A stretch of DNA of 64,000 bases, taken from the NCBI RefSeq assembly GCF_000297495.1, contig NZ_ALWX01000003.1, positions 1-64,000 of the forward strand, given 5' to 3'. Shown here in pieces: positions 19,926-31,300 of the stretch. The DNA comes from Janibacter hoylei PVAS-1 (GTDB lineage Bacteria; Actinomycetota; Actinomycetes; Actinomycetales; Dermatophilaceae). The notes beneath the pieces are model-generated. The model searched no databases and was not told where the DNA came from. It saw only the letters and a list, made by a program, of their open reading frames with translations. Made by a program: the position numbers and the translations under genes. The first letter of the stretch is position 1. Every line of letters starts with the position of its first letter.

Positions 19926-21308
19926 TCAGCCCTTCGCTCGGTGGGACAGGTGGCCCAGCAGGTCCTGCCGGGTGATGACGCCGGCGGGCTTGCCGCCCTC
20001 GACGACGAGCAGGGCATCGGCCTGCTCGAGCGCCTCGGTGGCCGCCGAGACGGGCTCGGCGGCACCGATCTGCGGCAGCTTGGCGCCCATGTGCGCGCTC
20101 ACCGGATCGGCGAGCGAGGCGTGCCCCTCGAAGACTGCGGTGAGCAGCTCACGCTCGGTGACCGCACCGGCGACCTCGCCGATGACGACCGGCGGCTCGG
20201 CACCGACGACGGGCATCTGCGAGACGCCGTACTCCCGCAGGATGTCGATGGCCTCGCGGATCGTCTCGTTGGGGTGGGTGTGCACGAGCTCGGGCAGCTC
20301 GCCACCCTTGCCGCGGAGCACGTCGCCGACAGTGGCATCGCTCCCTTCGTCACCGGGGAGGAAGCCGTAGCTGGCCATCCAGTCGTCGTCGAAGATCTTG
20401 GCCAGGTAGCCGCGACCGCCGTCGGGCAGCAGGACGACGATCTTGGCGTCGGGGCCCTCACGCTCGGCGACGCGCAGCGCCGCGACGACGGCCATGCCGC
20501 TGGAGCCGCCGACGAGCAGGCCCTCCTCGCGGGCCAGGCGCCGGGTCATCGCGAAGGCCTCGGCGTCGTCGACCGCGATGACCTCGTCGGGCACCTCGGG
20601 GTCGTAGGCCCCCGGCCACATGTCCTCGCCGACGCCCTCGACGAGGTAGGGGCGCCCGGTGCCGCCGGAGTAGACCGAGCCCTCGGGGTCGGCGCCGATG
20701 ATCTTGACCCGGCCCTCGCTGACCTCCTTGAGGTAGCGGCCGGTGCCGGTGATCGTGCCGCCGGTGCCGATGCCCGCGACGAGGTGGGTGACCTCACCGC
20801 CGGTCTGCTCCCAGATCTCCGGGCCGGTGCTCTCGTAGTGGGCCTGCGGACCGTTGAGGTTGAAGAACTGGTTGGGCTTCCACGCCCCGTCGATCTCCTC
20901 GGTCAGCCGGTCGCTCACCGAGTAATAGCTGTCCGGGTGGTCCGGCGCGACGGAGGTCGGGACGATCTGGACCTCGGCGCCGTAGGCCCGTAGCACGTCG
21001 ATCTTGTCCTTGCCCACCTTGTCGGGGCAGACGAAGATGCATCGGTAGCCGCGCTCCTGGGCGACGAGCGCCAGGCCGACGCCGGTGTTGCCGGAGGTGG
21101 GCTCGACGATGGTGCCGCCGGGCCGCAGCTCGCCGGAGGCCTCGGCCGCGTCGATGAGCTTGCGGGCGATGCGGTCCTTGATGCTGCCGCCGGGGTTGAG
21201 GTACTCGACCTTGGCGGCGACGAGGGCGCCCTCGGCCGGTGCGACGGAGGAGAGCCTGACCAGCGGGGTGTTGCCGATCAGGTCGGTGATGTGGTCTGCG
21301 ATCTGCAT
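19926..21308 (-). CDS. cbs: Cystathionine beta-synthase with C-terminal CBS pair
   Basis: Condenses serine and homocysteine to cystathionine. The PLP lysine is in NPGGSIKDRIARKLI; the phosphate loop AGIGTGGTITG and TSGNTGVGLALVA are typical of fold type II. Residues about 340-455 form two CBS motifs (HPNETIREAIDIL, SQMPVVG, AAEPVSAATEAL) as in the classical enzyme, in contrast to plain cysteine synthases. 460 residues from the ATG at 21308. Followed after 2 bases by metB. The upstream promoter region is shared with the 3' end of the siderophore-interacting protein gene, 50 bases away. Confidence 0.93.
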   Translation of the reverse strand: MQIADHITDLIGNTPLVRLSSVAPAEGALVAAKVEYLNPGGSIKDRIARKLIDAAEASGELRPGGTIVEPTSGNTGVGLALVAQERGYRCIFVCPDKVGKDKIDVLRAYGAEVQIVPTSVAPDHPDSYYSVSDRLTEEIDGAWKPNQFFNLNGPQAHYESTGPEIWEQTGGEVTHLVAGIGTGGTITGTGRYLKEVSEGRVKIIGADPEGSVYSGGTGRPYLVEGVGEDMWPGAYDPEVPDEVIAVDDAEAFAMTRRLAREEGLLVGGSSGMAVVAALRVAEREGPDAKIVVLLPDGGRGYLAKIFDDDWMASYGFLPGDEGSDATVGDVLRGKGGELPELVHTHPNETIREAIDILREYGVSQMPVVGAEPPVVIGEVAGAVTERELLTAVFEGHASLADPVSAHMGAKLPQIGAAEPVSAATEALEQADALLVVEGGKPAGVITRQDLLGHLSHRAKG

Positions 21309-21358
21309 GTCCGCATCGTGGCACGGATCACCCGAGGCCGACACCGCGCCCCCGGGCA

Positions 21359-22120
21359 CTAGTCGATCTGCCCGATCGGGGTGCGCTTCTCGGCCTGGAA
21401 GGCGTCCTCGGTGCGCCCCCGCGCCCAGTAGCCCGAGATCGAGATCGCCTCGCGCGGCACCCCGCGCGCCTTGAGCACCCGGCGGACCGCCTTGATCGAC
21501 TCGCGCTCCCCGTGGGCGAAGACCTGCACGGCCTCGCGCCAGTCGACCGCGTCGACGGCCCGGGCAAGGAAGGCCGCGTCGGCGCCCGGGTTGGTCAGCC
21601 ACCGCACCTCGACCCCCTCGGGAGAGCGAAGGGGGATGACGTCGCCCTCGCTCTCGACCTCCAGCAGGGCCACCCCCTGCGCCTGCGCGGGCATGGCCTC
21701 GAGGGCGGCGGCGATGGCCGGCAGGGCCGACAGGTCGCCGGCGAGCAGATGCCAGGCGGCCTGCGGGTCGGAGGCGTAGCCGCTGCCCGGGCCGGTGGCG
21801 ACGATGCGGTCTCCTCCCTTCGCCTGCTGGGCCCAGGGGCCGGCGTAGCCGACGTCGCCGTGCGTCACGAAGTCGATCGTCAGCCGGCGGGCGGCCCGAT
21901 CGATCGATCGCACCGTGTAGGTGCGGGTGAGCGGGGCACCCTCGGCGTCGGTGAACTGCAGCTTGACGTAGGCGTCAGTGTGATCGGCTGCGCCGAAGTC
22001 GGCGAGGGAGTCGCCGGTGAGGACGACCCGCACGAGATGGGGACCGACCTGCTCGGTCGAGACGACCGTCAGCTCGTGCTGGGGGCGGGGCGGACGGACG
22101 GGTCGATCGGGAGAAGCCAT
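21359..22120 (-). CDS. Siderophore-interacting protein (FAD-dependent ferric-siderophore reductase)
   Basis: Releases iron from imported siderophores by reduction. 253 residues: an FAD-binding barrel with the RTYTVRSID motif (about 65-73), a flavin-contact region WAQQAKGGDRI, then an NAD(P)H domain (HLLAGDLSALPAIAAALE, ending SGYWARGRTEDAF), as in the SIP family (ViuB/YqjH). A DtxR/IdeR-type iron box overlaps the start region, and TAGCCT ends 6 bases before the ATG, so transcription is probably leaderless and iron-repressed. No siderophore uptake genes are in the window. Confidence 0.93.
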   Translation of the reverse strand: MASPDRPVRPPRPQHELTVVSTEQVGPHLVRVVLTGDSLADFGAADHTDAYVKLQFTDAEGAPLTRTYTVRSIDRAARRLTIDFVTHGDVGYAGPWAQQAKGGDRIVATGPGSGYASDPQAAWHLLAGDLSALPAIAAALEAMPAQAQGVALLEVESEGDVIPLRSPEGVEVRWLTNPGADAAFLARAVDAVDWREAVQVFAHGERESIKAVRRVLKARGVPREAISISGYWARGRTEDAFQAEKRTPIGQID

Positions 22121-22138
22121 GAGATAAGGCTAACCTCA
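22120..22138 (-). promoter_or_regulatory. DtxR/IdeR iron box at the siderophore-interacting protein promoter
   Basis: On the minus strand TGAGGTTAGCCTTATCTCA matches the 19-bp DtxR/IdeR consensus at about 15 positions, including the central GTTAGCCT. It covers the -10 region (TAGCCT, 22127-22132) and reaches the start codon, an ideal place for iron-dependent repression. No dtxR gene is in the window. Confidence 0.8.
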
Positions 22139-22192
22139 CCCTCCGGCGGGATGGCCACCTCCCCTCGGCCCGACGGGCCGGCACCGCTCACG

Positions 22193-22267
22193 TACCCCCG
22201 GCGGGACTCGAACCCGCACCGATCGCCATTTTAAGTGGCGCGCCTCTGCCAGTTGGGCCACGGGGGC
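22193..22267 (-). tRNA. tRNA with UAA anticodon (tRNA-Leu), short variable loop
   Basis: 75 bases: acceptor GCCCCCG/CGGGGGT with a terminal G-U pair and discriminator A, a 3-bp D stem (GCC/GGC) with AACTGGCAGA in the loop, anticodon stem CGCCA/TGGCG with loop CTTAAAA (anticodon TAA), T arm GCGGG-TTCGAGT-CCCGC. The 3-bp D stem is Leu-like, but the variable region is only about six bases where tRNA-Leu normally has a long arm. CCA is not encoded. The folding is clear; charging with leucine is inferred from the anticodon. Confidence 0.85.
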
Positions 22268-22281
22268 CAGACGCCCGGATG

Positions 22282-23271
22282 CTACGCGCTCGCCGCCTCG
22301 TCGTCGGCGACGACCGGACGCACGACGGACCGGGCGATGCCGTCGAGGATGTCGCGCTCGGAGACGGTGACGACGAGGTCCGGGCCGTTGGCGCCGCGGG
22401 CCCGCTCGAGGATCTCCCACCAGATGAGCGCGCCCGCCCCGATGACGTCGACCCGGCCGGGGTGCATGAAGGGCTGGGCGGCGCGCTCGGCGCGCGTGCT
22501 GAGGATGAGTCGCTCGCAGGCGACCATCATGTCGTCGATGGGGATGCGGGCGAGGTGGATCGCTGCGGGGTCGTAGGAGGTCAGCTCCAGCGCCAGCGCC
22601 GCGACGGTCGTCACGGACCCGGCGAGCCCGACGACGGTGGCCACTCCCCCGAGGCCGACCTCGGCCTCGGCCACGTCGAGCGCCTCGGCGATGTCGAAGC
22701 GGGCGGCGTCGACGACCTCCTGCGTCGGCGGGTCGGTGCGGTGGTGGCGCTCGGTGAGTCGGACGGAGCCGATGTCGAGTGAGGTGCCGGCGACGACCTC
22801 GTGGATGCCCCGCACGATCTCCGTCGATCCGCCGCCGATGTCGGCGACGAGGTAGGGCCCCTCGAAGCCGGCCTCCGCGAGACCGGCGGTCGCCCCGTCG
22901 AAGCTGAGGGCGGCTTCCTCCGCGCCGGCGATGACCTCGGGGGTGACGTCCAGGTCACCGAAGGCGGCCCGGACACCGGCAACGAACTCGTCGGCATTGC
23001 TCGCATCGCGCGAGGCGGAGGTGGCGACGAAGCGGATGTTGCCTGCGGTCACCCCGTGCTCCCGGCAGACCGCGGCGTAGTCGTCGCACATCGCCAGGGT
23101 CCGCGCGAGCGCCTCGGGCGCGAGCCGGCCGGTCGTGTCGACACCCTGCCCCAGGCGCACGACCTCCGAGCGGCGCAGGACGTCGACGAGCACGCCGGGC
23201 GCGGCTTCGTCGACCTCGGCGACGAGCAGACGGATCGAGTTGGTCCCACAGTCGATGGCGGCGACTCTCAT
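22282..23271 (-). CDS. ppx: Ppx/GppA family exopolyphosphatase
   Basis: Hydrolyses inorganic polyphosphate and/or pppGpp. 329 residues in the actin-like ASKHA fold: phosphate-1 AAIDCGTNSIRLLVAEV, FVATSASRDASNADEF, and the DIGGGSTEIVRG phosphate-2 loop. The short form without a C-terminal HD-like domain is normal in actinobacteria. The ATG overlaps the DUF501 stop by 4 bases and has AAGGGAG upstream. Last gene of an eno-ftsB-DUF501-ppx unit conserved across actinobacteria; the tRNA follows 14 bases later. Confidence 0.94.
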   Translation of the reverse strand: MRVAAIDCGTNSIRLLVAEVDEAAPGVLVDVLRRSEVVRLGQGVDTTGRLAPEALARTLAMCDDYAAVCREHGVTAGNIRFVATSASRDASNADEFVAGVRAAFGDLDVTPEVIAGAEEAALSFDGATAGLAEAGFEGPYLVADIGGGSTEIVRGIHEVVAGTSLDIGSVRLTERHHRTDPPTQEVVDAARFDIAEALDVAEAEVGLGGVATVVGLAGSVTTVAALALELTSYDPAAIHLARIPIDDMMVACERLILSTRAERAAQPFMHPGRVDVIGAGALIWWEILERARGANGPDLVVTVSERDILDGIARSVVRPVVADDEAASA

Positions 23272-23804
23272 CGCTCGCTCCCTTCGTCCGTGCCGACACA
23301 CGGGCTGGTGTGCCACCACTCCGGCAGCAGGTCGAGCGCCTCGTCCCCGAGGGGGTTGACCCCGGGGCCGGCGGCGAGTGAGTGCGCGACGAGCACGTGC
23401 AGGCACTTGACGCGGGTCGGCATGCCGCCGGCCGAGATGCCGTCGATCTCGGGGACGTCACCGAGCTCCGCGCGCCGGGCGAGGTAGTCCTCGTGGGCCG
23501 CCCGGTAGCGCGCAGCGAGGTCCTCGTCCTCGAGCAGCCGCTGCGACATCTCCGCCATGAGCCCGCTCGACTCGAGCGTCGAGATCGGGCCGGTGAGACG
23601 CGGGCACGTCGCGTAGTAGCTCGTCGGGAAGGGGGTGCCGCCGGGCAGCCGCGGGGCGGTCCGCAGCACCGTCGGGCCCCCGCACGGGCAGCGGTGGGCG
23701 ACGTCGACCGTCGCGCGGGCCGGCCGCCCGAGTTGCTGGTGGACGGTCTCGAGGTCCTTCGGGTCGACCCGGTCCAGGTCGTTGCCCCGTTCGTCGGCCC
23801 TCAT
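23268..23804 (-). CDS. DUF501 domain-containing protein
   Basis: 178 residues matching the actinobacterial DUF501 family of unknown function. Features: the N-terminal LGRPARATVDVAHRCPCGGP with paired cysteines, YYATCPRLTGPISTLESSGLM in the middle, and GGMPTRVKCLHVLVAHSLAAGPGVNPLGDEAL near the end (read as two blocks, GGMPTRVKCLHVLVAHS and GPGVNPLGDEAL). Overlaps ftsB by 4 bases upstream and ppx by 4 bases downstream, so it is translated in a tightly coupled series. Confidence 0.93.
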   Translation of the reverse strand: MRADERGNDLDRVDPKDLETVHQQLGRPARATVDVAHRCPCGGPTVLRTAPRLPGGTPFPTSYYATCPRLTGPISTLESSGLMAEMSQRLLEDEDLAARYRAAHEDYLARRAELGDVPEIDGISAGGMPTRVKCLHVLVAHSLAAGPGVNPLGDEALDLLPEWWHTSPCVGTDEGSER

Positions 23805-24344
23805 CGCGGCGAGTTGGGGTCGTCAGCCGCAGCGACGGACGAGCTGATCTGTTCGTACCACGGCTGGGTGGAGGGGGCCTTGACCGCACCCGTCTCCGGG
23901 TCGACCTCCGGCGCGTCCGCGGACGGGTCGATGACCGTGTAGGTCCGCTCCCCCGGCTTGACGAACTTCAGCCGCTTGCGGGCCTGGGCCTCGACGTACT
24001 CGTCGGTCTGCCACAGGTCACGCTGCCGCTGCAGGTCCTCGACATTGGCCTCCTGGGCGGTGACCTGCTGGTCGAGGGCCTCGAGGCGCTGGCGCTGGTC
24101 GTACCAGGACTTGCCGGTCGGCAGCAGCATGACTGCGAGCAGGAGCAGCAGCGAGCCGAGGACCACCCAGCGCCGGGTCGTCATCGCCGCCCGGCGCTTC
24201 TGGGCCTCGCGCGCCGCTGCACCGGTGCGAGGACGGGGCGTCCGCGCACCGGTCGTGCGCCCGGCTGGCCGGGTCGTGCCGGGTCGCCGCGTCGCCCCCC
24301 GACGCACCAGGGCGTGCGGGGCGACGGCGCGGCGTACCGACCAT
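23801..24344 (-). CDS. FtsB/DivIC-like septum formation initiator, possible frameshift near the start
   Basis: Cell-division bitopic protein: a basic Pro/Thr/Arg-rich cytoplasmic N-terminus, one membrane helix (WVVLGSLLLLLAVMLLP), an extracytoplasmic coiled coil (RLEALDQQVTAQEANVEDL) and the DivIC-type motif ARKRLKFVKPGERTY. An in-frame GTG at 24307 gives 168 residues. An ATG at 24344 has GAGG six bases upstream but joins the main frame only if one base is removed from the C run 24295-24300; given other such indels here I favour the ATG. Sits 8 bases after eno. Confidence 0.88.
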
Positions 24345-24352
24345 GACCGACC

Positions 24353-26857
<2,505 letters not shown>

Positions 26858-26892
26858 GCCCCCGACCCTAGGGACCCGCCCCGGACCTGCGC

Positions 26893-26970
26893 ATTTCCCT
26901 AGGGAAATGTGGGGTTGGTGGTGATTTCCCTAGGGAGATGTGGGGTTGGGTGGTGATTTCCCTAGGGAAT
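26893..26970. repeat. Three tandem CCTAGG-palindrome units, locus 2
   Basis: CCTAGG at 26898, 26929 and 26961 (31 and 32 bp apart). The first copy is the complete palindrome ATTTCCCTAGGGAAAT; the others differ by one or two bases. Spacers read TGTGGGGTTGG(G)TGGTG, resembling the reverse complement of the locus 1 spacer. The array fills the gap between the mazG stop (26974) and the start of the VOC-GNAT gene, both on the minus strand, so it lies in that gene's promoter region. Confidence 0.85.
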
Positions 26971-26973
26971 GCG

Positions 26974-27732
26974 TCAGTCCTGTGCCTTCTCCTGCGCCTT
27001 GATCGCCTGCCACTGCGCCTCGATCTCCTCGAGGGTCTCGGCCGTGGCGTCGCCGAAGACGTGGGGGTTGCGCCGCACGAGCTTGTCCACGAGGGCCGCG
27101 GCGGCGTCGTCGACGGTGAAGGACGCCGACGGGTGGTCGGCGGCGACCCGGGCGTGGAAGAGCACCTGGAAGAGCAGGTCGCCGAGCTCGTCGACGAGCT
27201 CTCCGCGCAGCCGCACGTCGTCGGGGTCGGCGACGACCGCCTCAAGCGCCTCGGTCACCTCGTGCGCCTCCTCCAGGACGAAGGGGACCAGGCTCGCGTG
27301 GTCCTGCGCCGCCACCCAGGCGCACCCGCCCGGCGAGCGCAGCCGGTCCATGACGGCGACGGCGTCGAGCAGGCGCCCGCCCTCGACGTCCCAGGACCCG
27401 ACGAGCACCTCGACCTCGGGCGCGTCGTCGAGCCGGGAGACCTCGGCGGCGAGGGCGTCGCTCAGGCCCGGGTCCCCGTCCGGCGAGCCGACCCAGACGA
27501 CCACACCTCCCGTCGTCGCGTCGACGAGCGCGCGGGCCCGCTCGTCGGGCGAGCTGGCCTCGATGCGCTCGACCGTGACGCCGTCGTCGACGAGCGCGAC
27601 CGGCAGGGCATCATCGGGGTCGGCCACCAGCACACGGTCGGCGGACTCGAGGGCCCGCCACGCGTCGCGGCTGAGGAGCCCGGGCGAGACCCGTGGGCTC
27701 GTCGCGAGCAGGACGACCCGCCCGGCGGTCAG
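26974..27732 (-). CDS. mazG: MazG-type nucleoside triphosphate pyrophosphohydrolase
   Basis: Hydrolyses NTPs to NMP and PPi, clearing abnormal nucleotides. The MazG domain is in the C-terminal half: LRSPGGCAWVAAQDHASLVPF, then EEAHEVTEALEA with metal-binding Glu residues and VDELGDLLFQVLFHARVA. The N-terminal ~110 residues resemble the divergent tetrapyrrole-methylase-like domain of actinobacterial MazG proteins. No ATG, GTG or TTG fits the expected start; a CTG overlapping the upstream stop (CTGA) is proposed, giving 252 residues. Third in the mfd / SurA-like / mazG series. Confidence 0.88.
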   Translation of the reverse strand: MTAGRVVLLATSPRVSPGLLSRDAWRALESADRVLVADPDDALPVALVDDGVTVERIEASSPDERARALVDATTGGVVVWVGSPDGDPGLSDALAAEVSRLDDAPEVEVLVGSWDVEGGRLLDAVAVMDRLRSPGGCAWVAAQDHASLVPFVLEEAHEVTEALEAVVADPDDVRLRGELVDELGDLLFQVLFHARVAADHPSASFTVDDAAAALVDKLVRRNPHVFGDATAETLEEIEAQWQAIKAQEKAQD

Positions 27733-28300
27733 GGCGTCTCCAGCGGGGTCTGCTGCTCGACGGGGGCCTTGATCCAGTCGGGCGTCTCGTCGCGGGCGGC
27801 GGCATAGCGCGGGCTGACGGAGACCCGCTGGCTCTCGATGTGCTCGACCAGCTCGGTGCGCTCGGTCTCGTCGAGCTGCGCGCTCACGGCATTGGCGCGC
27901 AAGAAGTCGATGGTCACGTCGGAGGCACTCGGCAGGACCTGCTCGAGGCTCTTGCGGACCGAGCCCGCCGAGGGGACGCTCTTGCCCTGCTCCTGCGCGT
28001 AGTCGAGCACCCCCGGGCGTCTGCACGAGCAGCGTGACGACGCCGTCGGTGTCGAGCTGCTGCGGCTGCTGGCCCGAGCTGGCGGCCTGCGCCTCGAGGA
28101 AGGTCCGCAGCTCACGAGTCGTGCGCTGCACGTCACCGACGGTGATCTCCTGACCATCGACGGTGGCGGCGACGGCACTGCTGCCCTCGGCCGGCGGACC
28201 GCCGTCGTCGCTCCCCCCCGCACGCGGTGAGCACCAGGGTCGCGCCGGCCGCGAGGGCGGCGAGCCGGGCAGGCCGACGGATGGGGAGTCGAGCGGGCAC
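27729..28300 (-). CDS. SurA N-terminal-like lipoprotein, two apparent frameshifts
   Basis: GTG start (AAAGGA six bases upstream), signal peptide and lipobox LTAC (Cys ~ residue 25). Removing one base from the C run 28213-28219 leads into VAATVDGQEITVGDVQRTT, the start of a SurA_N-type chaperone domain; removing one base near 28010-28017 leads into VLDYAQEQGKSV and the C-terminal helices to EQQTPLETP. Repaired length 189 residues. It has no PPIase (rotamase) domain. Probably an extracytoplasmic folding factor; in actinobacteria such proteins sit between mfd and mazG as here. Confidence 0.75.
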
Positions 28301-28322
28301 GGGTGGTCCTTTCGTCCGATCC

Positions 28323-31300
28323 TCAGCGCGAGCGCGAGGTGTCTCGGGGCGCCGTCGCCCCGCTGTCCACAATGACATCATCGAGCATGACCTGACGGAT
28401 GAGGTCGGTGGCCCAGGAGAGCACCGCCGTGTCGCGAAGGGGGGAGCCCCCGATGCGTGCCGTCGTGGGCTTCGGGACGAGCACCGTCTGGGTGCCCTCC
28501 TTGTAGCTCGACTTCGGGTAGAGGCGGGCCAGACGCAGCTGCTGGCTCTCGCGCAGCTGCACCGGCGCGAAGCGCACGTTGTTGCCCACCGCGACGACAT
28601 CGGTGAGGCCGGCGGACCGCACGACGATGCGCAGCCGCGCGACCTCGACGAGGTTGCGCACCGGCTCCGGCGGCTCGCCGTAGCGGTCGGTGAGCTCCTC
28701 CACGATCTCGGCGAGGTCGGCCTCGGTGTCGGCGGACGCCAGCTTTTTGTAGGCCTCGAGGCGCAGCCGTTCCCCCGGGACGTACTCGTGCGGCAGGTGC
28801 GCGTCGACGGGCAGCTCGATCTTCACCTCGGCGGGGGCGGACTCCCCTTCGCCCTTGAAGTCGGCGACCGCCTCGCCGACCATCCGGACGTAGAGGTCGA
28901 AGCCGACGCCGGCGATGTGGCCGGACTGCTCGCCACCGAGCAGGTTGCCGGCGCCGCGGATCTCGAGATCCTTCATCGCGACCTGCATGCCGGCACCGAG
29001 GTCGGTGTTGCTCGCGATCGTCTGCAGCCGGTCGTGCGCCGTCTCGGTCAGAGGCTTGTCCGGCGGGTAGAGGAAGTAGGCATAGGCCCGCTCCCGACCT
29101 CGACCGACGCGCCCGCGCAGCTGGTGCAGCTGGCTCAGGCCGAAGCGGTCGGCCCGGTCGAGGATCAGCGTGTTGGCATTGGAGATGTCCAGGCCGGTCT
29201 CGACGATCGTCGTGCACACGAGGACGTCGAAGCGTCGCTCCCAGAAGTCGAGGACGACCTGCTCGAGCCGGTGCTCGCCCATCTTGCCGTGGGCGGTCTC
29301 GACCCGGGCGTCGGGGACGAGCTCGCGGATGCGGGCCGCTGCCTTTTCGATCGTCCCGACGTTGTTGTGGACGTAGAAGACCTGCCCCTCGCGCATGAGC
29401 TCGCGGTGGATCGCGGCCGCCACCTGCTTTTCCTCGTACCCGCCGACGAAGGTGAGCACCGGGTGCCGCTCCTCGGGCGGAGTGGCGAGCGTCGACATCT
29501 CCCGGATGCCGGTCACCGCCATCTCGAGGGTCCGCGGGATCGGGGTGGCCGACATCGCGAGCACGTCGACGTTGGTGCGCAGGGCCTTCAGCTGCTCCTT
29601 GTGCTCGACGCCGAAGCGCTGCTCCTCGTCGATGATGACCAGGCCGAGATCCTTGAACTTCACCTCGTTGCCGAGGATGCGGTGGGTGCCGATGACGAGG
29701 TCGACGGCACCGCTGGCCATCCCCTCGAGCACCTCCTTGGCCTGCTTGTCGGTCTGGAAGCGGCTGAGCGCCTTGACCGTCACGGGGAAGCCGGCGTACC
29801 GCTCGGAAAAGGTGTTGAGGTGCTGCTGGACGAGCAGCGTCGTCGGCACGAGCACCGCGACCTGCTTGCCGTCCTGGATCGCCTTGAAGGCGGCCCGGAC
29901 GGCAATCTCGGTCTTGCCATAGCCGACGTCACCGCAGATGAGACGGTCCATCGGGACCGTCTTTTCCATGTCCGCCTTGACCTCGTCGATGGTGCTCAGC
30001 TGGTCGGGCGTCTCGATGTGCGCGAAGGCGTCCTCGAGCTCGCGCTGCCACGGCGTGTCCGGCCCGAAGGCGTGACCGGGGGTCGCCATGCGCGCGCTGT
30101 AGAGACGGATGAGCTCGCCGGCGATCTGCTTGACGTGCCGCTTGGCCCGCGACTTCGTCTTCTGCCAGTCACTGCCGCCCATCTTGTTGAGCTGGGGCGC
30201 TTCACCGCCGACGTAGCGGGTCACCTGGTCGAGCTGGTCGGTCGGCACGAAGAGCCGGTCGCCCGGGTGGCCGCGCCGCGACGGCGCGTACTCGATGACG
30301 AGGTACTCGCGGGTGGCGCCCTGCACGGTGCGCTGGATCATCTCGACGAAGGAGCCGACGCCGTGCTGCTCGTGGACGACGTGGTCGCCGGGCCGCAGCT
30401 GGAGGGGGTCGACCTGCTTGCGTCGCCGCGAGGGCATGCGGCGCATGTCGCGGGTCGTCGCGCCGGCACCGCTCGAGCCGAGCAGGTCGGCCTCGGTGAG
30501 CACGGCGAGCCGCTGCTCGGGTGCGACGAAGCCGGTGCCGAGGCTGGCCCGCACGAGCGTGACCACGCCGTCGGAGAGCTCGACCGGCTCGCCGGCAGCC
30601 GTGGTGCGGGTGGCGATCCCGGCCTCGCCGAGCACCTGCGCAACGCGGGTGACCAGTCCGGCACCGTCGGTGGCGACGAGGATCCGCCAGCCGGCGCCGG
30701 CCCACTCGGCCAGCTGGGCGACGGCCTGCTCGGTGTTGCCGCGGAAGCGCGGCGGCTCCTCGGCTGGCACCCGCAGGCCGACGTGGTCGTGGTCGACCCT
30801 GTCGTCGAGGTCGGCGGCGATGGCGTCGAGCTCGTCGTCGACGGCGAAGGGGGTGACCGTCCACCACGGCAGGCCGAGGTCGAGGGCGTGCTCACGGGCC
30901 TGCGCGAGGGTCCAGTGGGAGGCGGTGCCGAGGACCCCTTCGAGGTCGATGGGCACGGCATTGCCCGCGGCAGCGTTGGCCCAGCTCGCCTCGAGGAACT
31001 CGGCGCTCGTCGAGACGAGGTCGTGGGCACGTGCCCGCACCCGCTCGGGGTCGAGCAGGACCACGCCTGCTCCCTCGGGCAGCACGTCGAGGATCGACTC
31101 CATCCCGTCGACGAGCACCGGGCCGAGCGACTCCATGCCCTCGACGGCGATGCCCTCGGCGACCTTGAGCAGCATGTCGGCGACGCCGGGAAGCTCCTGC
31201 GCGAGCGAGGCGGCACGGCGTCGGACGTCGTCGGTGAGCAGGATCTCGCGGCACGGGGGCGCCCACAGCTCCTCCGCGGTCTCGAGGCTGCGCTGGTCGG

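Noticed and set aside
24018-24344. Separate gene starting at the ATG 24344 in its own frame
   Set aside because: The frame becomes Arg/Ala/Asp shadow sequence after about 15 codons, while the FtsB-like protein continues one frame away; a one-base insertion in the C run is the better explanation.
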